A stretch of 64,000 bases of DNA, taken from positions 558,001 through 622,000 of the forward strand of contig JBAIAA010000314.1 in the NCBI GenBank assembly GCA_037893245.1. Direction: 5' to 3'. A program made the position numbers and the translations under genes. Shown piece after piece: positions 43,111-53,519 of this stretch; position 1 is the stretch's first letter; each line of letters starts with the position of its first letter. The notes below the pieces were generated by a model. That model was not told the origin of the DNA and ran no database searches. It worked only from the letters and a program-made list of their open reading frames with translations. The stretch is from Crossaster papposus (taxonomy: Eukaryota > Echinodermata > Asteroidea > Velatida > Solasteridae).

Positions 43111-43667
43111 TTGCCCCGGGGCGGCCTCCTGTCTCCCTGCCGGCCTTGAGCAATGACTCCATGTGTAGTCCACCGCTCCCTGGGAGGGCGCTGTTCTGGT
43201 GACCTGTGACCCAGACGCCCCCCCCCCTCCCCCGGACTGAAAACCCACTCGGCTCATATAGGGACTGTGTGTGTCTCGGCGAGGCCCTGCCCCCGCTGAT
43301 CTGATGATCACGGCTCAGAATCGTTCCGAGTAGAGCGACACGTCTGCCGCGCCGTCGTCTGCAGCATTGGGTGCCCCCCCAAACCCCCTGGACTGGGAAC
43401 GCACTGGGGTAGCTTAGTTAACGCTGAGAGTGTCCTACGAGGCCCCGCCCCCGCCGCATCGACGGCTACAGCTCAGGATTGTTGTCTGGAACAAACCGTC
43501 TGACGCGCCGCCGTCTACAGCACAGGCCGGCCACCTCCTGACTCGGTAGCGACCCCGGACAATTTATCGGGGAGGGCGCCCTCACTCTGAATCAGAGTGG
43601 ACGCATGTCCCAAAAGTCCCAAAATTTGTCAACTCCTCCCCCAGGAAACACCCTGACCCCAAGGACC

Positions 43668-43785
43668 TCATAATCCCCCCATAATCCCCTGAACATCCTT
43701 AAAGAAGGCCTCTAAATCCTCCGGCGTGATGCACGGAATGACCGACGCTTCTCTAGACTGGGCTCCGCTCCGCATGCCCGTACTC
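43668..43785 (-). pseudogene. Gag N-terminus of the LTR element
   Basis: Shortly after the 5' LTR and primer-binding site the minus strand reads MRSGAQSREASVIPCITPED and LEAFFKDVQGIMGGL before a stop. The position directly downstream of the binding site suggests the gag start. The next gag block is 1.4 kb on, beyond the tandem repeats. Confidence 0.55.
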
Positions 43786-43812
43786 GGCCTGTATGACAAC
43801 TGCTGCCACCAA

Positions 43813-44093
43813 TGTAACATAGACCGTTTATGGGATCGACACACACACAGGAAGCTCGGAAACTCAAGACAGGTATTTTGTGGTTTCCGGTGATTCTCAG
43901 CCCGTTTATTTGCACAACTTCTCTGGTCAAAACACTGACATGAAGCTAATGTTATCACTGGAACTGGTTTAAACCGGTTCGGTGTATGGCGATCCAGGAC
44001 GGGTTTCCGGGGCGCACCAGCGGGACCACTAGGGTGACTCCACCGTGGAATCGCTCTAGTGCCCTCTACCGGCCAACTGGCACAGACGTTACA
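43813..44093 (-). repeat. 5' LTR of the LTR element
   Basis: Starts TGTAACATAGACC and ends CAGACGTTACA on the plus strand; terminal TGTAAC/GTTACA form an inverted repeat. TTGGTGGCAGCAGTTGTC adjoins on the minus strand. Confidence 0.82.
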
Positions 44094-44199
44094 GTTAATT
44101 AGGCAAAAATCAAACAGGGGCCAAGCAAAGGTGGCCAGCTTAGCCAAGTGGCCGCTGTAGTAAGGTGGCCACAATATCAGGTTTGACTGATTATTCAAA

Positions 44200-44645
44200 A
44201 CCATTCAAAATTAACTAATTTAAAATAATTTAAAGACTAACACAAATTTAAACTGATTTTTAAATTAAGTAATACATATAATTCATATAAATTTGTATAA
44301 TAACATAATCATGGCGTCACCTCAACTGCCGTCTTAAACATATAACTAAAATTAACATGCCAAGTTTGAACCTAATCGGGTTTTACAGTTCTCTAGATAT
44401 ACGGTAGGACCATGAAATATGCACCTTCGAGATAACGTACATGTAACATGCCATATGATGACATCATCATGACCATACAATTTGTTAAGGTGGGGTTTAA
44501 AGGTCTTCATTGTAAATTTTGGTCTGGTGACGTCAATCTTTCTCTCTTTTAACTTGTTCTTAGCTTGAAACTGATTACATCAATTATTAATTGGCAATTA
44601 TTAATTGAATTCAGCAAAATTAGCCCCCAAAATCAAATCATTATT
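44200..44645. other. Non-coding stretch
   Basis: AT-rich, no gene or clear repeat seen. Confidence 0.5.
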
Positions 44646-44719
44646 ATTGTAACGGAAAGTGTATTGACTTATAGCCAGTCTAGCCTGATGAAGCTGGGGT
44701 CCCGACCTGGTCGGGCCAG

Positions 44720-45190
44720 CCATGGTAGAACCGGTGGAAGGTGGTGGTGACCTAGCCAAGAAAGGCTTGGTGTTGGCCAGATCTCTGGTTGAGACTAAAG
44801 CCGATGTTGTTCCGCTTCAGTCTTTAACCCTGGAGGGGAAAAAGAAGTTGCCTATGAGGGAACAACAGCGGGAGTGATCTCCCAGGTTGAGGTCAGTTCA
44901 ATTCATGATGAGTTTGATGTGGTGGCAAACACAGGGAAGGAGTTGCCCCTGTATTTGTAAGATGTATATGAGAGGGGTACAGCCAATGTAGATGCTAAGT
45001 ACCATGGTGATGTCCGGAAATGTCCGATAGACTTTTAGGGCGTGTTGTTCAAGGGTGACCATGACATCGGTTGCACAAACGTGGTCAAGCATCAGATAAA
45101 CACTGGTGATGCTAGGCCGATGAAAGAGCAGCGGCGATCTGGAGACTCGGGGAGTAATAGAACCCTCTGATAGTCCCTGGGCAGCAAATG
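44720..45190 (+). pseudogene. Protease end and pre-RT linker of gypsy pol
   Basis: In shifting frames: VARSLVETKADVVPLQSLTL (protease C-terminus), VYERGTANVDAKY, FKGDHDIGCTNVVKHQINTG and ARPMKEQRR, the segment that leads into RT in Ty3/gypsy elements. Multiple stops. Confidence 0.72.
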
Positions 45191-45640
45191 TTGTCCTAGT
45201 TAACAAGAGAGATGGCACAAAGCGCTTCTGTGTTGACTACAGAAAGCTATTAAATTCAGTCACTGTTAAAAACGCATACCCTGTCCCGCGCATTTATGAA
45301 GCATTCGATGCATTGGAAAAGGCAAAGTGGTTTTGTACACTCGACTTAGAGTCAGGGTACTGGCAAGTCGCTCTTGATAAGGACGCCAGCCAGAAGTCAA
45401 CACTGTTGTAAGGAATGGGTTGTACCGGTGGAAGTGCATGCCCTTTGGGCTTTGAAACGCCTCGGCGAGCTTTGAGCGGCTCATAGAAAAAGTCATGGCC
45501 GGCTTGCAGTGGGAAATCCTACTGATATACTTGGATGACATCATCATGCTCGGTGGAACAGTGACGGAGACCCTAGAGCGTCTTCAAGCGTCACGCCGGG
45601 CTGAAGTTGAAGCCCAGCAAGTTCCATTTGTTTTAAAAGT
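45160..45640 (+). pseudogene. Gypsy reverse transcriptase
   Basis: SPWAANVVLVNKRDGTKRFC, VDYRKL, TLDLESGYWQVALDKDASQK, then after a stop KCMPFGL and SFERLIEKVMAGLQWEILLI followed by YLDDIIMLG. All RT motifs, including YLDD, are present but split by a stop (about 45,409) and frameshifts. Confidence 0.88.
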
Positions 45641-46250
45641 CAGTGGCTTACCTTGGTCACATAGTGTCCTCAGAAGGCGTGGTCACAGATCCCCAAAAAG
45701 TTGAAGCAGTGGCAAATTGGCCAGTTCCAAGGTGTGTACGGGATGTGAGAAGTTTGTTGGGTCTCGCCTCGTACTACCAGAAGTTCATTCAGGGATTTGC
45801 AGAAAGAGCTAGTCCACTCCATGCCCTGACCGAAAAGTCAAAGGTGTTTGTATGGACTGAGAGTTCTCAACAGGCCTTTGACGAGCTGAAGAGCAGGCTT
45901 CCGGCCACACCAGTTCTGCCATACCCAGTGCCTAAAATCGACTTTATCTTGGACTCTGATGCCAGTGGTGACGGTATCGGGGCGGTGCTGTCTCAGGTCC
46001 AAGAAGGTGACGAAAAGGTGCTTGCTTATGCGAGCTGGAAGCTCAGCAGAACTGAGTAAAACTACTGTGTCACTCGCAGAGAGTTGTTGGTTGTAGTGGT
46101 ATATTTGAAGCATTTTAAACAATACCTGTATGGCCGGAAGGTGACCGTCAGAACTGATCATGCCGCATTGCGGTGGGTGCTAAATTCTAAAAACCCTGAG
46201 GGTCAGCTGGCAAGGTGGATGGAGGTCCTGTCTCAATACGACTTATATTA
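45640..46250 (+). pseudogene. Gypsy RT thumb and RNase H
   Basis: YLGHIVSSEGVVTDPQKVEA, VRSLLGLASYYQKFIQGFAE, VFVWTESSQQAFDELKSRL and DSDASGDGIGAVLSQVQEGD, a stop after KLSRTE, then RRELLVVVVYLKHFKQYLYG and RTDHAALRWVL. This is the connection domain and RNase H of Ty3/gypsy pol. It ends at a stop near 46,250. Confidence 0.9.
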
Positions 46251-46359
46251 AATTATAAAGCCAAGGTTAAGGAATTGCCACTTTCCTTTTTAGTTTTACA
46301 CCGCCTGGCTCCGGCCTGTGTAACGAAAAGTGTATTGACTTATAGCCAGTCTAGCTGAA

Positions 46360-47200
46360 TGTACAGAGTGTACTGCGTTGGTAACTGGACACGTACGAAC
46401 GACACTGAGAGAGTAAGACTGGCACAGTGGCAGCGCAGCGATGGTGGGTAAAATTGCATTGAAATCCTTAAAATCAGTAAAATTGCATTGAATAAGTAAT
46501 TTTATTATTTGCAAACTGTACCATCAATGATCTATCAGTGTAAAGAATGGCAGGACTACGTTTGTTACTGTTAGACAGATTTGTAGACGGGAATTGTTAG
46601 GCCAAAACATTATTTTCGATTCCACTTGTTGATCAGCATGTAATAATATGCCCAGTGGGTTTTGTTTGTTTCCATAATCCTATACTGGAATCACTATAAT
46701 TATGTCAGCTCGTCCAGGGTACTCTTTACATATAATTGAATTCCACAATAAAGAGTATTTTCACACCAATTTTGTACCCAATTCCACGAAGACTCTTCAG
46801 TTGACTTACAGTTCATGATGGTAACTTAAAGTTCATGAACTGTTTGATGTTCAAGTCAACAGGAAAGTCGTTGTTGAATGGGTAAGAAATTGATCTTAAT
46901 ACATTTTAGTGTGGAATTCAATCAGATGCATTAAAAGGATCTTTTAGACCAACTGGTATATGGGGCCTAGAGTGATATTCATATTCCAATTTAATGTACT
47001 GTAGAAATATCTTAAAAGATATAGTTTTTCTCTCAAGTCTGGAGCAAGTTCAATCGCGCACTATAGTTCGACCAATAGTCAATCTCTGTTTACCAATGCA
47101 CATGCGCAAATAGAGTTCGCTACAATGGATCTAGTTGAACTATTGTTGAAAAGATGGCGACCGCTTTGTTTATGTGGGAATGGGTTATAGAATGATTAGG
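46360..47200. other. Non-coding stretch
   Basis: AT-rich, no gene recognised. Confidence 0.5.
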
Positions 47201-47206
47201 TGGGCT

Positions 47207-48150
47207 CGAGACTGGCTGAAAGTTGGGTTGGAACGGTTATAAGTCCAGCATGAGGCAGGCAGCGGTTTTATTGACAATAACAAACATACGACAAAAGGAG
47301 AAAAAGAAAAGGAAAATCCAAAATTTATTACAAAATTAACTGGAAATTACAGTAAAATTAAGATTACATGAAATATGCTGCCGCACACTAGTACTAGTAC
47401 TCCACCTAAATGGACGTAGATATGTCACAATCTAGGCCAAACTATAGTGGCTGGTAAATACATGTAATAATTTGACATAAACTCTAGCAGGACTAGGAGT
47501 AAAGTCTAATATAGGAACAACTGATTCAGCTTAATTATACTAAGGTGCATCATCTCAGTCTCAATAAAATAGTAAATCAACCTACATCCAACTAGACATA
47601 CTTTAAAATACAACATAGTTGGCTAAAATGCATAGTATTGTCGTTTGCAACAAGTGAGGGCGCCCTTTACTTATCACAAAGTTTGACATAGTCTAAAAAC
47701 ACAAGTTTGACTTAATTTTACAAATGATACTTTGCGAACATAATACGTAATTATGCGAGTCCTACTTTGACACACCACATGGGAATCAATTTCGTACACG
47801 AGTGCATAATATAAATCTATGTACATGTATCCATATCCATCCTGACCGAAAACAGCATTAATAAATGGGCGGCGCCATGTTGGATAACATGTTGGATAAC
47901 AAACAAACCCGCTTATTACTAAATTCTAGACTGGTTTCACATAACCTAGCATACGTGGGGAACCTATACAATTAGGCCCTTTAAGTTTAGATGACACTAA
48001 CACTATTCAAAAACACCGAAAATCTCGTACCTGAAAGTTGGGTTGGAACGTTTAAGTCCAACATGAGGCAGGCAGGCAGTGTTTGCCACCGGCTGCATGG
48101 TGGCGCTATAACCGCTCCAACGGACGGACTTCCAAGCGATGCCTTACCGA
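47207..48150 (-). repeat. LTR-like repeats near the 3' end of a gypsy element
   Basis: CTGAAAGTTGGGTTGGAACG plus AAGTCCAACATGAGGCAGGC occurs at 47,215-47,262 and 48,030-48,150. The second copy extends to GGTGGCGCTATAACCGCTCC and GACGGACTTCC. The same 125-bp sequence lies at 52,580-52,707. It flanks the minus-strand integrase gene, so it is probably LTR. 47,265-48,030 is otherwise AT-rich and non-coding. Confidence 0.65.
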
Positions 48151-48426
48151 TTCTACATCTTCTCCCAAAGTAAAACGTCGTCGCCCCGACGACAAAAAGG
48201 CCGAAAGCAGCAAAAACTTGGCAAAAGTTGTTATGCACAAACTGCAACCTCTTAAAAACATCAATTACAAACACCAGAACAGGTGCACCTGGCCTACACT
48301 ACACTCGGTGGGAAGCGAGTTTCTGTGTCTCCTTTACGAAAACTCTGCTCGTGTACAGACAGCCTTAGTCTAAACAGTCTGTTACATTTGATTAGCTTGC
48401 TGCTGTGCAGATATAGCTTTCAAAAA

Positions 48427-49414
48427 TTAATGGTCCGAGTCGCTGTCGGAGCAAGAGTCGTACTCGGTCTCTGTTCGAGTAGCTAGTCTTCTCACCTGGT
48501 CAAGTAGACGGATGACACTGCTGAACTGGTACCTGCTGGGTGGCTTTCCCTTGGTCACTCGTCTCGATCGGCGTGGCCTCGTCCCTCCACGGTCCTCGGC
48601 ACGGTCCCTCCTGGAATCCCTGCTGTGGCCTTGGGCTGGAGTGTAACTGGTTCTGCTCATCCAGTCCCCCTGGTCATGACTGCTTCAGCTGGCTCTGCAA
48701 CAAATACCTTTGGGGCAACAAACTTACGCAGTCGTTCTTCTTGTCGGTAAGACCCGGATCAGCCATACCAAGTATTTTACCCCAATTAGCGCTGCTTTCG
48801 CTGCTGGATGTTAGGCTCGTAGAAGAAGTGTCCGGTGTCGCTAACTCATCGATGGCCTTATCTGCTGGCTGGGGCTTGACCTCCCACGGACAATGCTTTA
48901 CTTCACTCCGATGAAGAACCTTTTTACTTCCAGTTGAATTGCGCACTTCATAGATTGGCTGTCCCTCGAAGGGTCTTCCAACTACCAAGTATGGTGATTC
49001 CTCCCAAAAATCCTGGATTTTAGACCTTTCCTGGTGTTTACGGTCCCTGACCAAAAAGTAATCTCTAATTTCCAATGGTTGCTGGTACACATCGTTTGCT
49101 TGAGCCATAGTCCTGCTTTCCACTGTCTGGGCCAGGTTTGAAGCAGCTAGCTTGCGGACAGTGTCCAACTGTGACAAGTAGTGACGTGGTGTCTCTCCAT
49201 CTAGTTGGGGGTGGTCTACACCCAGGACAAGGTGTTGGGGTAGGTGTGCTGATATCCCGAAGAGTGAAAAGAAAGGCTCATAGCCCGTACAGCTATGTAC
49301 GGTGTGGTTGTAGGTGGCAACAAACTGCGGTAGGTAGTAAGCCTATCTTGACTTCTTCTGTGTAGGCAGTACTTTGAGAGGTTATGCAGGGTGCAATTGA
49401 AACGCTCGCATTGC
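48427..49414 (-). pseudogene. Gypsy integrase C-terminal part and tail
   Basis: Reads RQCERFNCTLHNLSKY, then DTVRKLAASNLAQTVESRTM, YFLVRDRKHQERSKIQDFWE and IYEVRNSTGSKKVLHRSEVK, the integrase C-terminal domain of gypsy elements. A stop (about 48,674) and frame change follow, then a basic tail, RRSRRVTKGKPPSRYQFSS, ending in an acidic DSCSDSDSDH. Frameshift near 49,220. Confidence 0.85.
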
Positions 49415-49714
49415 CTATTCATTTATTTATTTATTTATCCCATTTCTTTACCCAGGGTGTGCCCAGACAGTTTAAAACGGGTTTTCACTGGGGCCCTGCA
49501 TACATCATCAAATACGATAACAGTACATATATGAGACGTACAAGGATATTGACAGGAATCCAAAACAATATTACTAATTCTGATTTACGAGATTGGCAAA
49601 AACCCGCCCAAAAAAAATTGGGGGGAAAAAAGACCCCGGGAAATTCTCATCTGGCTCCACATTATAGTGGCAACCAAGTTATAACTCCGTAGATCAGCGC
49701 AATTGGCATAATAT

Positions 49715-50005
49715 CTAACGGATGACATGTCGGAGCTCCGATTCAAATTGTTTGGGCAGATTATTCCAAATATTTGCACCACTCACAGGGAAACTTGTGG
49801 CGTAGCATTCTTTTTTGGCGAAAGGAACCTTCAGTGCCGTGTGGGTTGATTGCCTTGTTTCGCGAATAACTGTAAGTGGTTTGAAAATATTTGTCATGTA
49901 CAAAGGAGTCATTTTGTTGAGACTTTTGAAGACAAGAATAGCCTTTTTGGACTTGACTCTTTTTGAAAAAGGAACCCTGGTTTTTAAGACGAGCAAATAT
50001 ATCAT
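49715..50005 (-). pseudogene. LINE C-terminal region
   Basis: LVLKTRVPFSKRVKSKKAIL, VFKSLNKMTPLYMTNIFKPL and SFPVSGANIWNNLPKQF are the region following RT in CR1/jockey-like LINEs. In a different frame from the RT. Confidence 0.8.
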
Positions 50006-50096
50006 CTGAAGGGGTAAGGAAGGTACATTTAGGGATTATCCGTGCGGCTCATTTGAGACATTTGTTTAACATATTATCGTGAGATATGTACCTTCC

Positions 50097-51133
50097 TCAC
50101 CTTATGTACCTTACGCACCAGTTGTGAAAACTAGCAAGAGCTGTATTTAAGCTACTTTCTATTATATTAATGTTGGAGGAGCTACACGTTAATGTGGAGT
50201 CATCAGCATACATTAATAAGTTGCAGTTTGGGGCAATACAAAATGAAAGATCACTAGTATAAACAATGAATAAAAGTGGACCTAGTATCGACCCCTGCTG
50301 AACACCAGTGTTTACGGAAACGACCTTTGATATGGTGCCGCCAATATTCACAGACTGACTACCATCACTTAGGTACGACTTAAACCAATTAATTACAGAA
50401 GATGACATGTTCATCTTTTCTAGTTTCTTTAGTAAGATTCCATGATCAGCACAATTAAATGCTTTACTGAGGTCTATAAACAAACTGCCTGTAACTTGTC
50501 CATTCTCCATGGCCGCAAAACACTTGTTTGTTAAGTCATGTAGGGTGCTTTCAGTTGAGTGCAGGGGTCTAAACCAGATTGTTTTCATCAAGATATCTAT
50601 ATACCGATGAGTGCACCCATCTTTCTAAAATCTTAGAGATAATTGGCAGTATTAGAAATAGGCTGATAGTTACCTGTACTACATTTATCTCCTCCCTTGT
50701 GAATTGTTGTTACTAAAGCATGTTTCCATTTTTTAGGATATCGCTCACATCTTATAGACAGGGTAAAAATATGAGTTAAAGATTTAATCATATAAGGTGA
50801 AGCAATTTTAATCATTTTAACACTAATTTTATCCGGACCTGTTGCTTTCCCAACCGACATGGATGATGTTTGCTTTCGAACAAACTCTTCTGTAATATTA
50901 GGCACTACGCAATCTTTATCAAGAGAATCAAAGATGGAGGCGTCAGTATTGTCATCTATTTCAAGTTCACGCAAAGGGTAATTTCCAGCAGTACGCTTGC
51001 CGATTGTTGAAAAGTGTTCATTTAATATATCAGGAATATTCGTCAATATTTTCCCCATTTGGAAAAGTAATCGAATTTGGTACAGTTTTTTGTTTCTTAG
51101 AGAGTACCTCTCTTTCAGAGTTTTCCACAGCAT
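50097..51133 (-). pseudogene. LINE reverse transcriptase
   Basis: Two adjacent frames: GKATGPDKISVKMIKIASPY and HALVTTIHKGG with NYQPIS (51.1-50.65 kb), then SLFIDLSKAFNCADHGILL, NTGVQQGSILGPLLFIVYTS and LLMYADDSTLTCSS (50.6-50.1 kb). All RT motifs with catalytic F-I-D-L-S-K-A-F and YADD are present. A frameshift near 50,620 and the lost upstream endonuclease make it defective. Confidence 0.92.
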
Positions 51134-51156
51134 AGATGAATTGCTTTTATTTTTTT

Positions 51157-51555
51157 CTATGGCGGATGTGTAGTATTTACTCTTTTACTGCGGATTTTAT
51201 TAGTTACATTTCCGCAGGTTTTTGTATGAATCCCAACAGATTTGTAAGCCTGGGTGTCATCGGATGCTGTTTGATTGGATCTACGGGATTTAAGTGAAAA
51301 AACGGTACTTAGCTTTTTTGACGAGTCGCCCGTTTCGTCGCCATCTTGTACGTCTTCACGGTACTTTTCCATCACAGCCTCAAAAATCACAATCCTCGCT
51401 TTTAACAACTCATCAATGGTAAAATCACTACTTAGCACTGACCGCAATAGCATAGGCGGCGACACTTGAAATTTAGACACGATATTCTGTATCTTAGTGT
51501 CGAGTTTTGATAGGAAACTGGGAGAGCTGATACGACACGCGTCTTGTCCGTTGGC
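51157..51555 (-). pseudogene. LINE N-terminal ORF
   Basis: Begins MAANGQDACRISSPSFLSKL directly at the LINE 5' junction, then KFQVSPPMLLRSVLSSDFTI and MEKYREDVQDGDETGDSSKK. No named domain; a short helical, charged protein in ORF1 position. The apparent upstream start (MGARIK...) is read-through from integrase sequence and not part of the LINE. Confidence 0.6.
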
Positions 51556-51559
51556 TGCC

Positions 51560-52494
51560 ATCTCCTTGGAGATGCTACGGAGTTTTATGCGAGCGCCCAA
51601 TACCGTACAGCTGGAGTTCCTGAATGAGTTCGGCTATAAAGCAATTCCCATTATCGGGTGTTATCAGGTGTTTGACTAGGGTACGAGCCACTGTTTCGTG
51701 GGAATGGCACTCGCGAACTTAGTGAATACACCAGTGAGGATCAACACGTTCTCGTGGCCACTTGATGACGGCTTGAGCACCGTGAAGTCCATTGCTACTA
51801 CTTCCGAAAGGGCGGTAGCCCTGAGAGTTCCTATTGGATGTGCGATGGTTAGGTTGCTTGCTGACACCACACCTGACACAATGCCGACACCAAGCTCTGA
51901 CTGAACTCTCCAAGTTTTGCCAGAAAAAGGAGGACAGGATCAACCTGAGGGTTCGCGTTACCCCAAAGTGGCCAAGTCCTCATGGAAGGACTTTTGTACT
52001 ACCTCCTGCAGTCGGGCTGGCACCACCAGGCGCTCACAATTCTTTCCCCATGAAAGGTTGACTGCCGGTACAACACCCCCATCTCTCAGCTGAAGCTGAT
52101 CCCAGTGTTTTAGTACTGCAGCTACTGCTGGAGGATCCTCATGTCTCTCTTGACGGGTCGGTCGGTAGCCTCTCCCAAAGTAAGTCCCGACTTTCTGGAG
52201 TACGAAATCACCATTTTGAAGGGATCCGAGTTCTGCTGCAGTATACCCCGATAAGCAGCGACTTCCGTCTTGCTGGTTCACTATTATCTGATGAAGTAGA
52301 ACTGGCGGCACCGCTGAACTAGAGTCAGTGGGACCGCATGTGGCACGTACTGCACCAGAGGAGACTTCCAACTCAGGACCTAGATAGAGGGGCTTTGGAG
52401 CACTATCATCCTTCTGAGAAAGCCTAGACAGAGCATCAGGAGCATGGTTACGCTTCCCAGGTCGATACTCTAACTTGTAGTCGAACGCAGACAA
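51560..52494 (-). pseudogene. Gypsy integrase N-terminal and core part
   Basis: Starts SAFDYKLEYRPGKRNHAPDA and LSRL (end of RNase H). Linker with ERLVVPARLQEVVQKSFHED follows, then in another frame C-x2-C of RAWCRHCVRCGVSKQ, core AMDFTVLKPSSSGHENVLIL, and near 51,650 TPDNGNCFIAELIQEL and YGIGRSHKTP. The LINE interrupts just after the GDG of the HP-GDG-CERF motif. Confidence 0.85.
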
Positions 52495-52580
52495 CTGCTG
52501 AACCCATCTGAGCTCTGGGGCACTGAGAGTACTTCAGTGGATTATGATATGTGTAGATTGTGAATTGGTTCCCCAACTTT
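52480..52580 (-). pseudogene. RNase H C-terminal fragment
   Basis: Reads KLGNQFTIYTYHNPLKYSQC with a typical RNase H DHNPLKY block (D changed to Y). It ends abruptly at 52,580 in LTR-like sequence. Confidence 0.75.
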
Positions 52581-52707
52581 CGAGACTGGCTGAAAGTTGG
52601 GTTGGAACGGTTAAGTCCAACATGATGCAGGCAGGCAGCGTTTGCCGCCGGCCGCATGGTGGCGCTATAACCGCTCCAACGGACGGACTTCCGTGTGATG
52701 CCTTACG
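52580..52707. repeat. Third copy of the 125-bp LTR-like sequence
   Basis: GAGACTGGCTGAAAGTTGGG to GACGGACTTCCGTGTGATGCC. Compare 48,030-48,150 and 47,207-47,262. It abuts truncated RNase H, suggesting a deletion between LTR and pol. Confidence 0.75.
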
Positions 52708-53030
52708 TAGTCCTGACATTCCTTACTGCGGTGATTAATGAAATTTCACTTTTTGAAATACAAGGTTAGCCAAAAAAGGTTTTAAATAGCATCAGGTTGC
52801 AACATTCTGTCCTTGGCATTTTTGTGTGTACCTGTTTATTTTCTTTTGTACACTACAGCTCTTTGATTTACCCAATAGTCCAGGCAAAATACATAATTTT
52901 GTTTTGTTGACCTCAAACAAATTGCAACAATTTTTTGTTCACCACAGTGCACTTCTATAAGGTCCCTAGAATTACATACTAAAAGTCTACAAAAATCCAA
53001 GTGTTGGAAATATGTTTAATTTGCATAAAT

Positions 53031-53455
53031 GTGACCCGCTCCATCGTAATCAGGAATAAGTTGCTCAGGCTGTTTTACGCAATCGGCCGTTGAAGTGAAC
53101 GCATGGGTGAAAATCGTGACCAAGTCGATTTTCTGAACATTGTATTTTTAGGAAGTGTAGTTATCACAGATTATTGTCATTAATGTTTTGTATGTAAAAA
53201 TGATCAATAAAGATGAAAATAAAGAGGATTCTGATTTTGGTCAATTTTTTTATTTCAAAGCAGTTTTTCTCGGAATGTGGATTCGGCAAATAAATATACA
53301 CCTGTCATCTTCATCAGACCATAACTCGTTAACCTAAACAGATACACACTTGTGGTGGGTATCATTAGAAAGCTTATGAAATTCCCTTTCTCACCATGTG
53401 CATATCTCAAAAAGTCATGTTGCGACTTATTCCTGATTTCGATGGAGCGGGTCAC
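53031..53455. mobile_element. 425-bp MITE with 4-bp target duplication
   Basis: TIRs GTGACCCGCTCCATCG, extended imperfectly for about 40 bp (AATCAGGAATAAGT), flanked by AAAT (53,027-53,030 and 53,456-53,459). The inverted arm at 55,700-55,720 reads the uninterrupted site with a single AAAT, so the insertion and its duplication are confirmed within the window. Confidence 0.92.
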
Positions 53456-53519
53456 AAATCGTTAATCCATGCCGTGTAATATGTTATTCCCATATTTGGG
53501 TATATATATATATATATAT

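Larger units (their letters stand above)
38909..44093 (-). mobile_element. Non-autonomous Ty3/gypsy-like LTR retrotransposon, minus strand
   Basis: The LTR at 43,813-44,093 (TGTAAC...GTTACA, 281 bp) is repeated at about 38,909-39,151, whose outer part has diverged. Reading on the minus strand, TGGTGGCAGCAGTTGTC follows the 5' LTR as a primer-binding site, and GTGGGGGGGGGTG precedes the 3' LTR as polypurine tract. The interior has only gag pieces, a 39-bp tandem repeat array, and an inserted DIRS copy. No pol is present, so it depended on enzymes in trans. Confidence 0.85.
38232..44187. mobile_element. Outer TIR element split by an LTR retrotransposon
   Basis: Left end AGTCAAACCTTGATATAG (38,232) with GTGGCCACTATGAGCAAGTG downstream is mirrored at 44,120-44,187: GGTGGCCACAATATCAGG and TTTGACT. 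The reverse complement of the right end reads AGTCAAACCTGATATTGTGG. Arms share GTGGCCAC-AAGTGGCCRCT repeats over roughly 70 bp. Everything between about 38,909 and 44,093 is a later LTR insertion, so the original element was small and MITE-like. Confidence 0.7.
44649..46355 (+). mobile_element. Ty3/gypsy pol remnant, plus strand
   Basis: A 37-bp sequence, TGTAACGGAAAGTGTATTGA and onward to AGTCTAGC, occurs at 44,649-44,686 and again at 46,317-46,354 (one mismatch). It flanks pol and is probably an LTR edge. Inside are the end of protease, the RT and most of RNase H, with several stops and frameshifts. Gag and integrase are missing. Confidence 0.72.
49415..51555 (-). mobile_element. CR1/jockey-like LINE inserted in the gypsy integrase
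   Basis: Flanked by a 4-bp target duplication TGCC (49,411-49,414 and 51,556-51,559). The 3' tail is ATAAATAAATAAATGA on the minus strand (49,417-49,440). Order on the minus strand: an N-terminal ORF (51,546 on), RT (51.1-50.1 kb), and a C-terminal helix-rich region (50.0-49.7 kb). No AP-endonuclease is seen between the N-terminal ORF and RT. Confidence 0.85.
48427..52580 (-). mobile_element. Ty3/gypsy element (RNase H end to integrase), split by a LINE
   Basis: Minus strand: RNase H end (52,575-52,480), linker and integrase zinc region (52,494-51,800), integrase core (51,900-51,560), LINE insertion (51,555-49,415), integrase remainder (49,414-48,670), basic tail (48,660-48,427). At 52,580 RNase H is cut and joined to LTR-like sequence, so gag, protease and RT are gone. 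Confidence 0.85.

Noticed and set aside
42256..43311. 351-codon minus-strand ORF
   Set aside because: Mostly the 39-bp repeat read in one frame; the true gag blocks nearby are short and in other frames.
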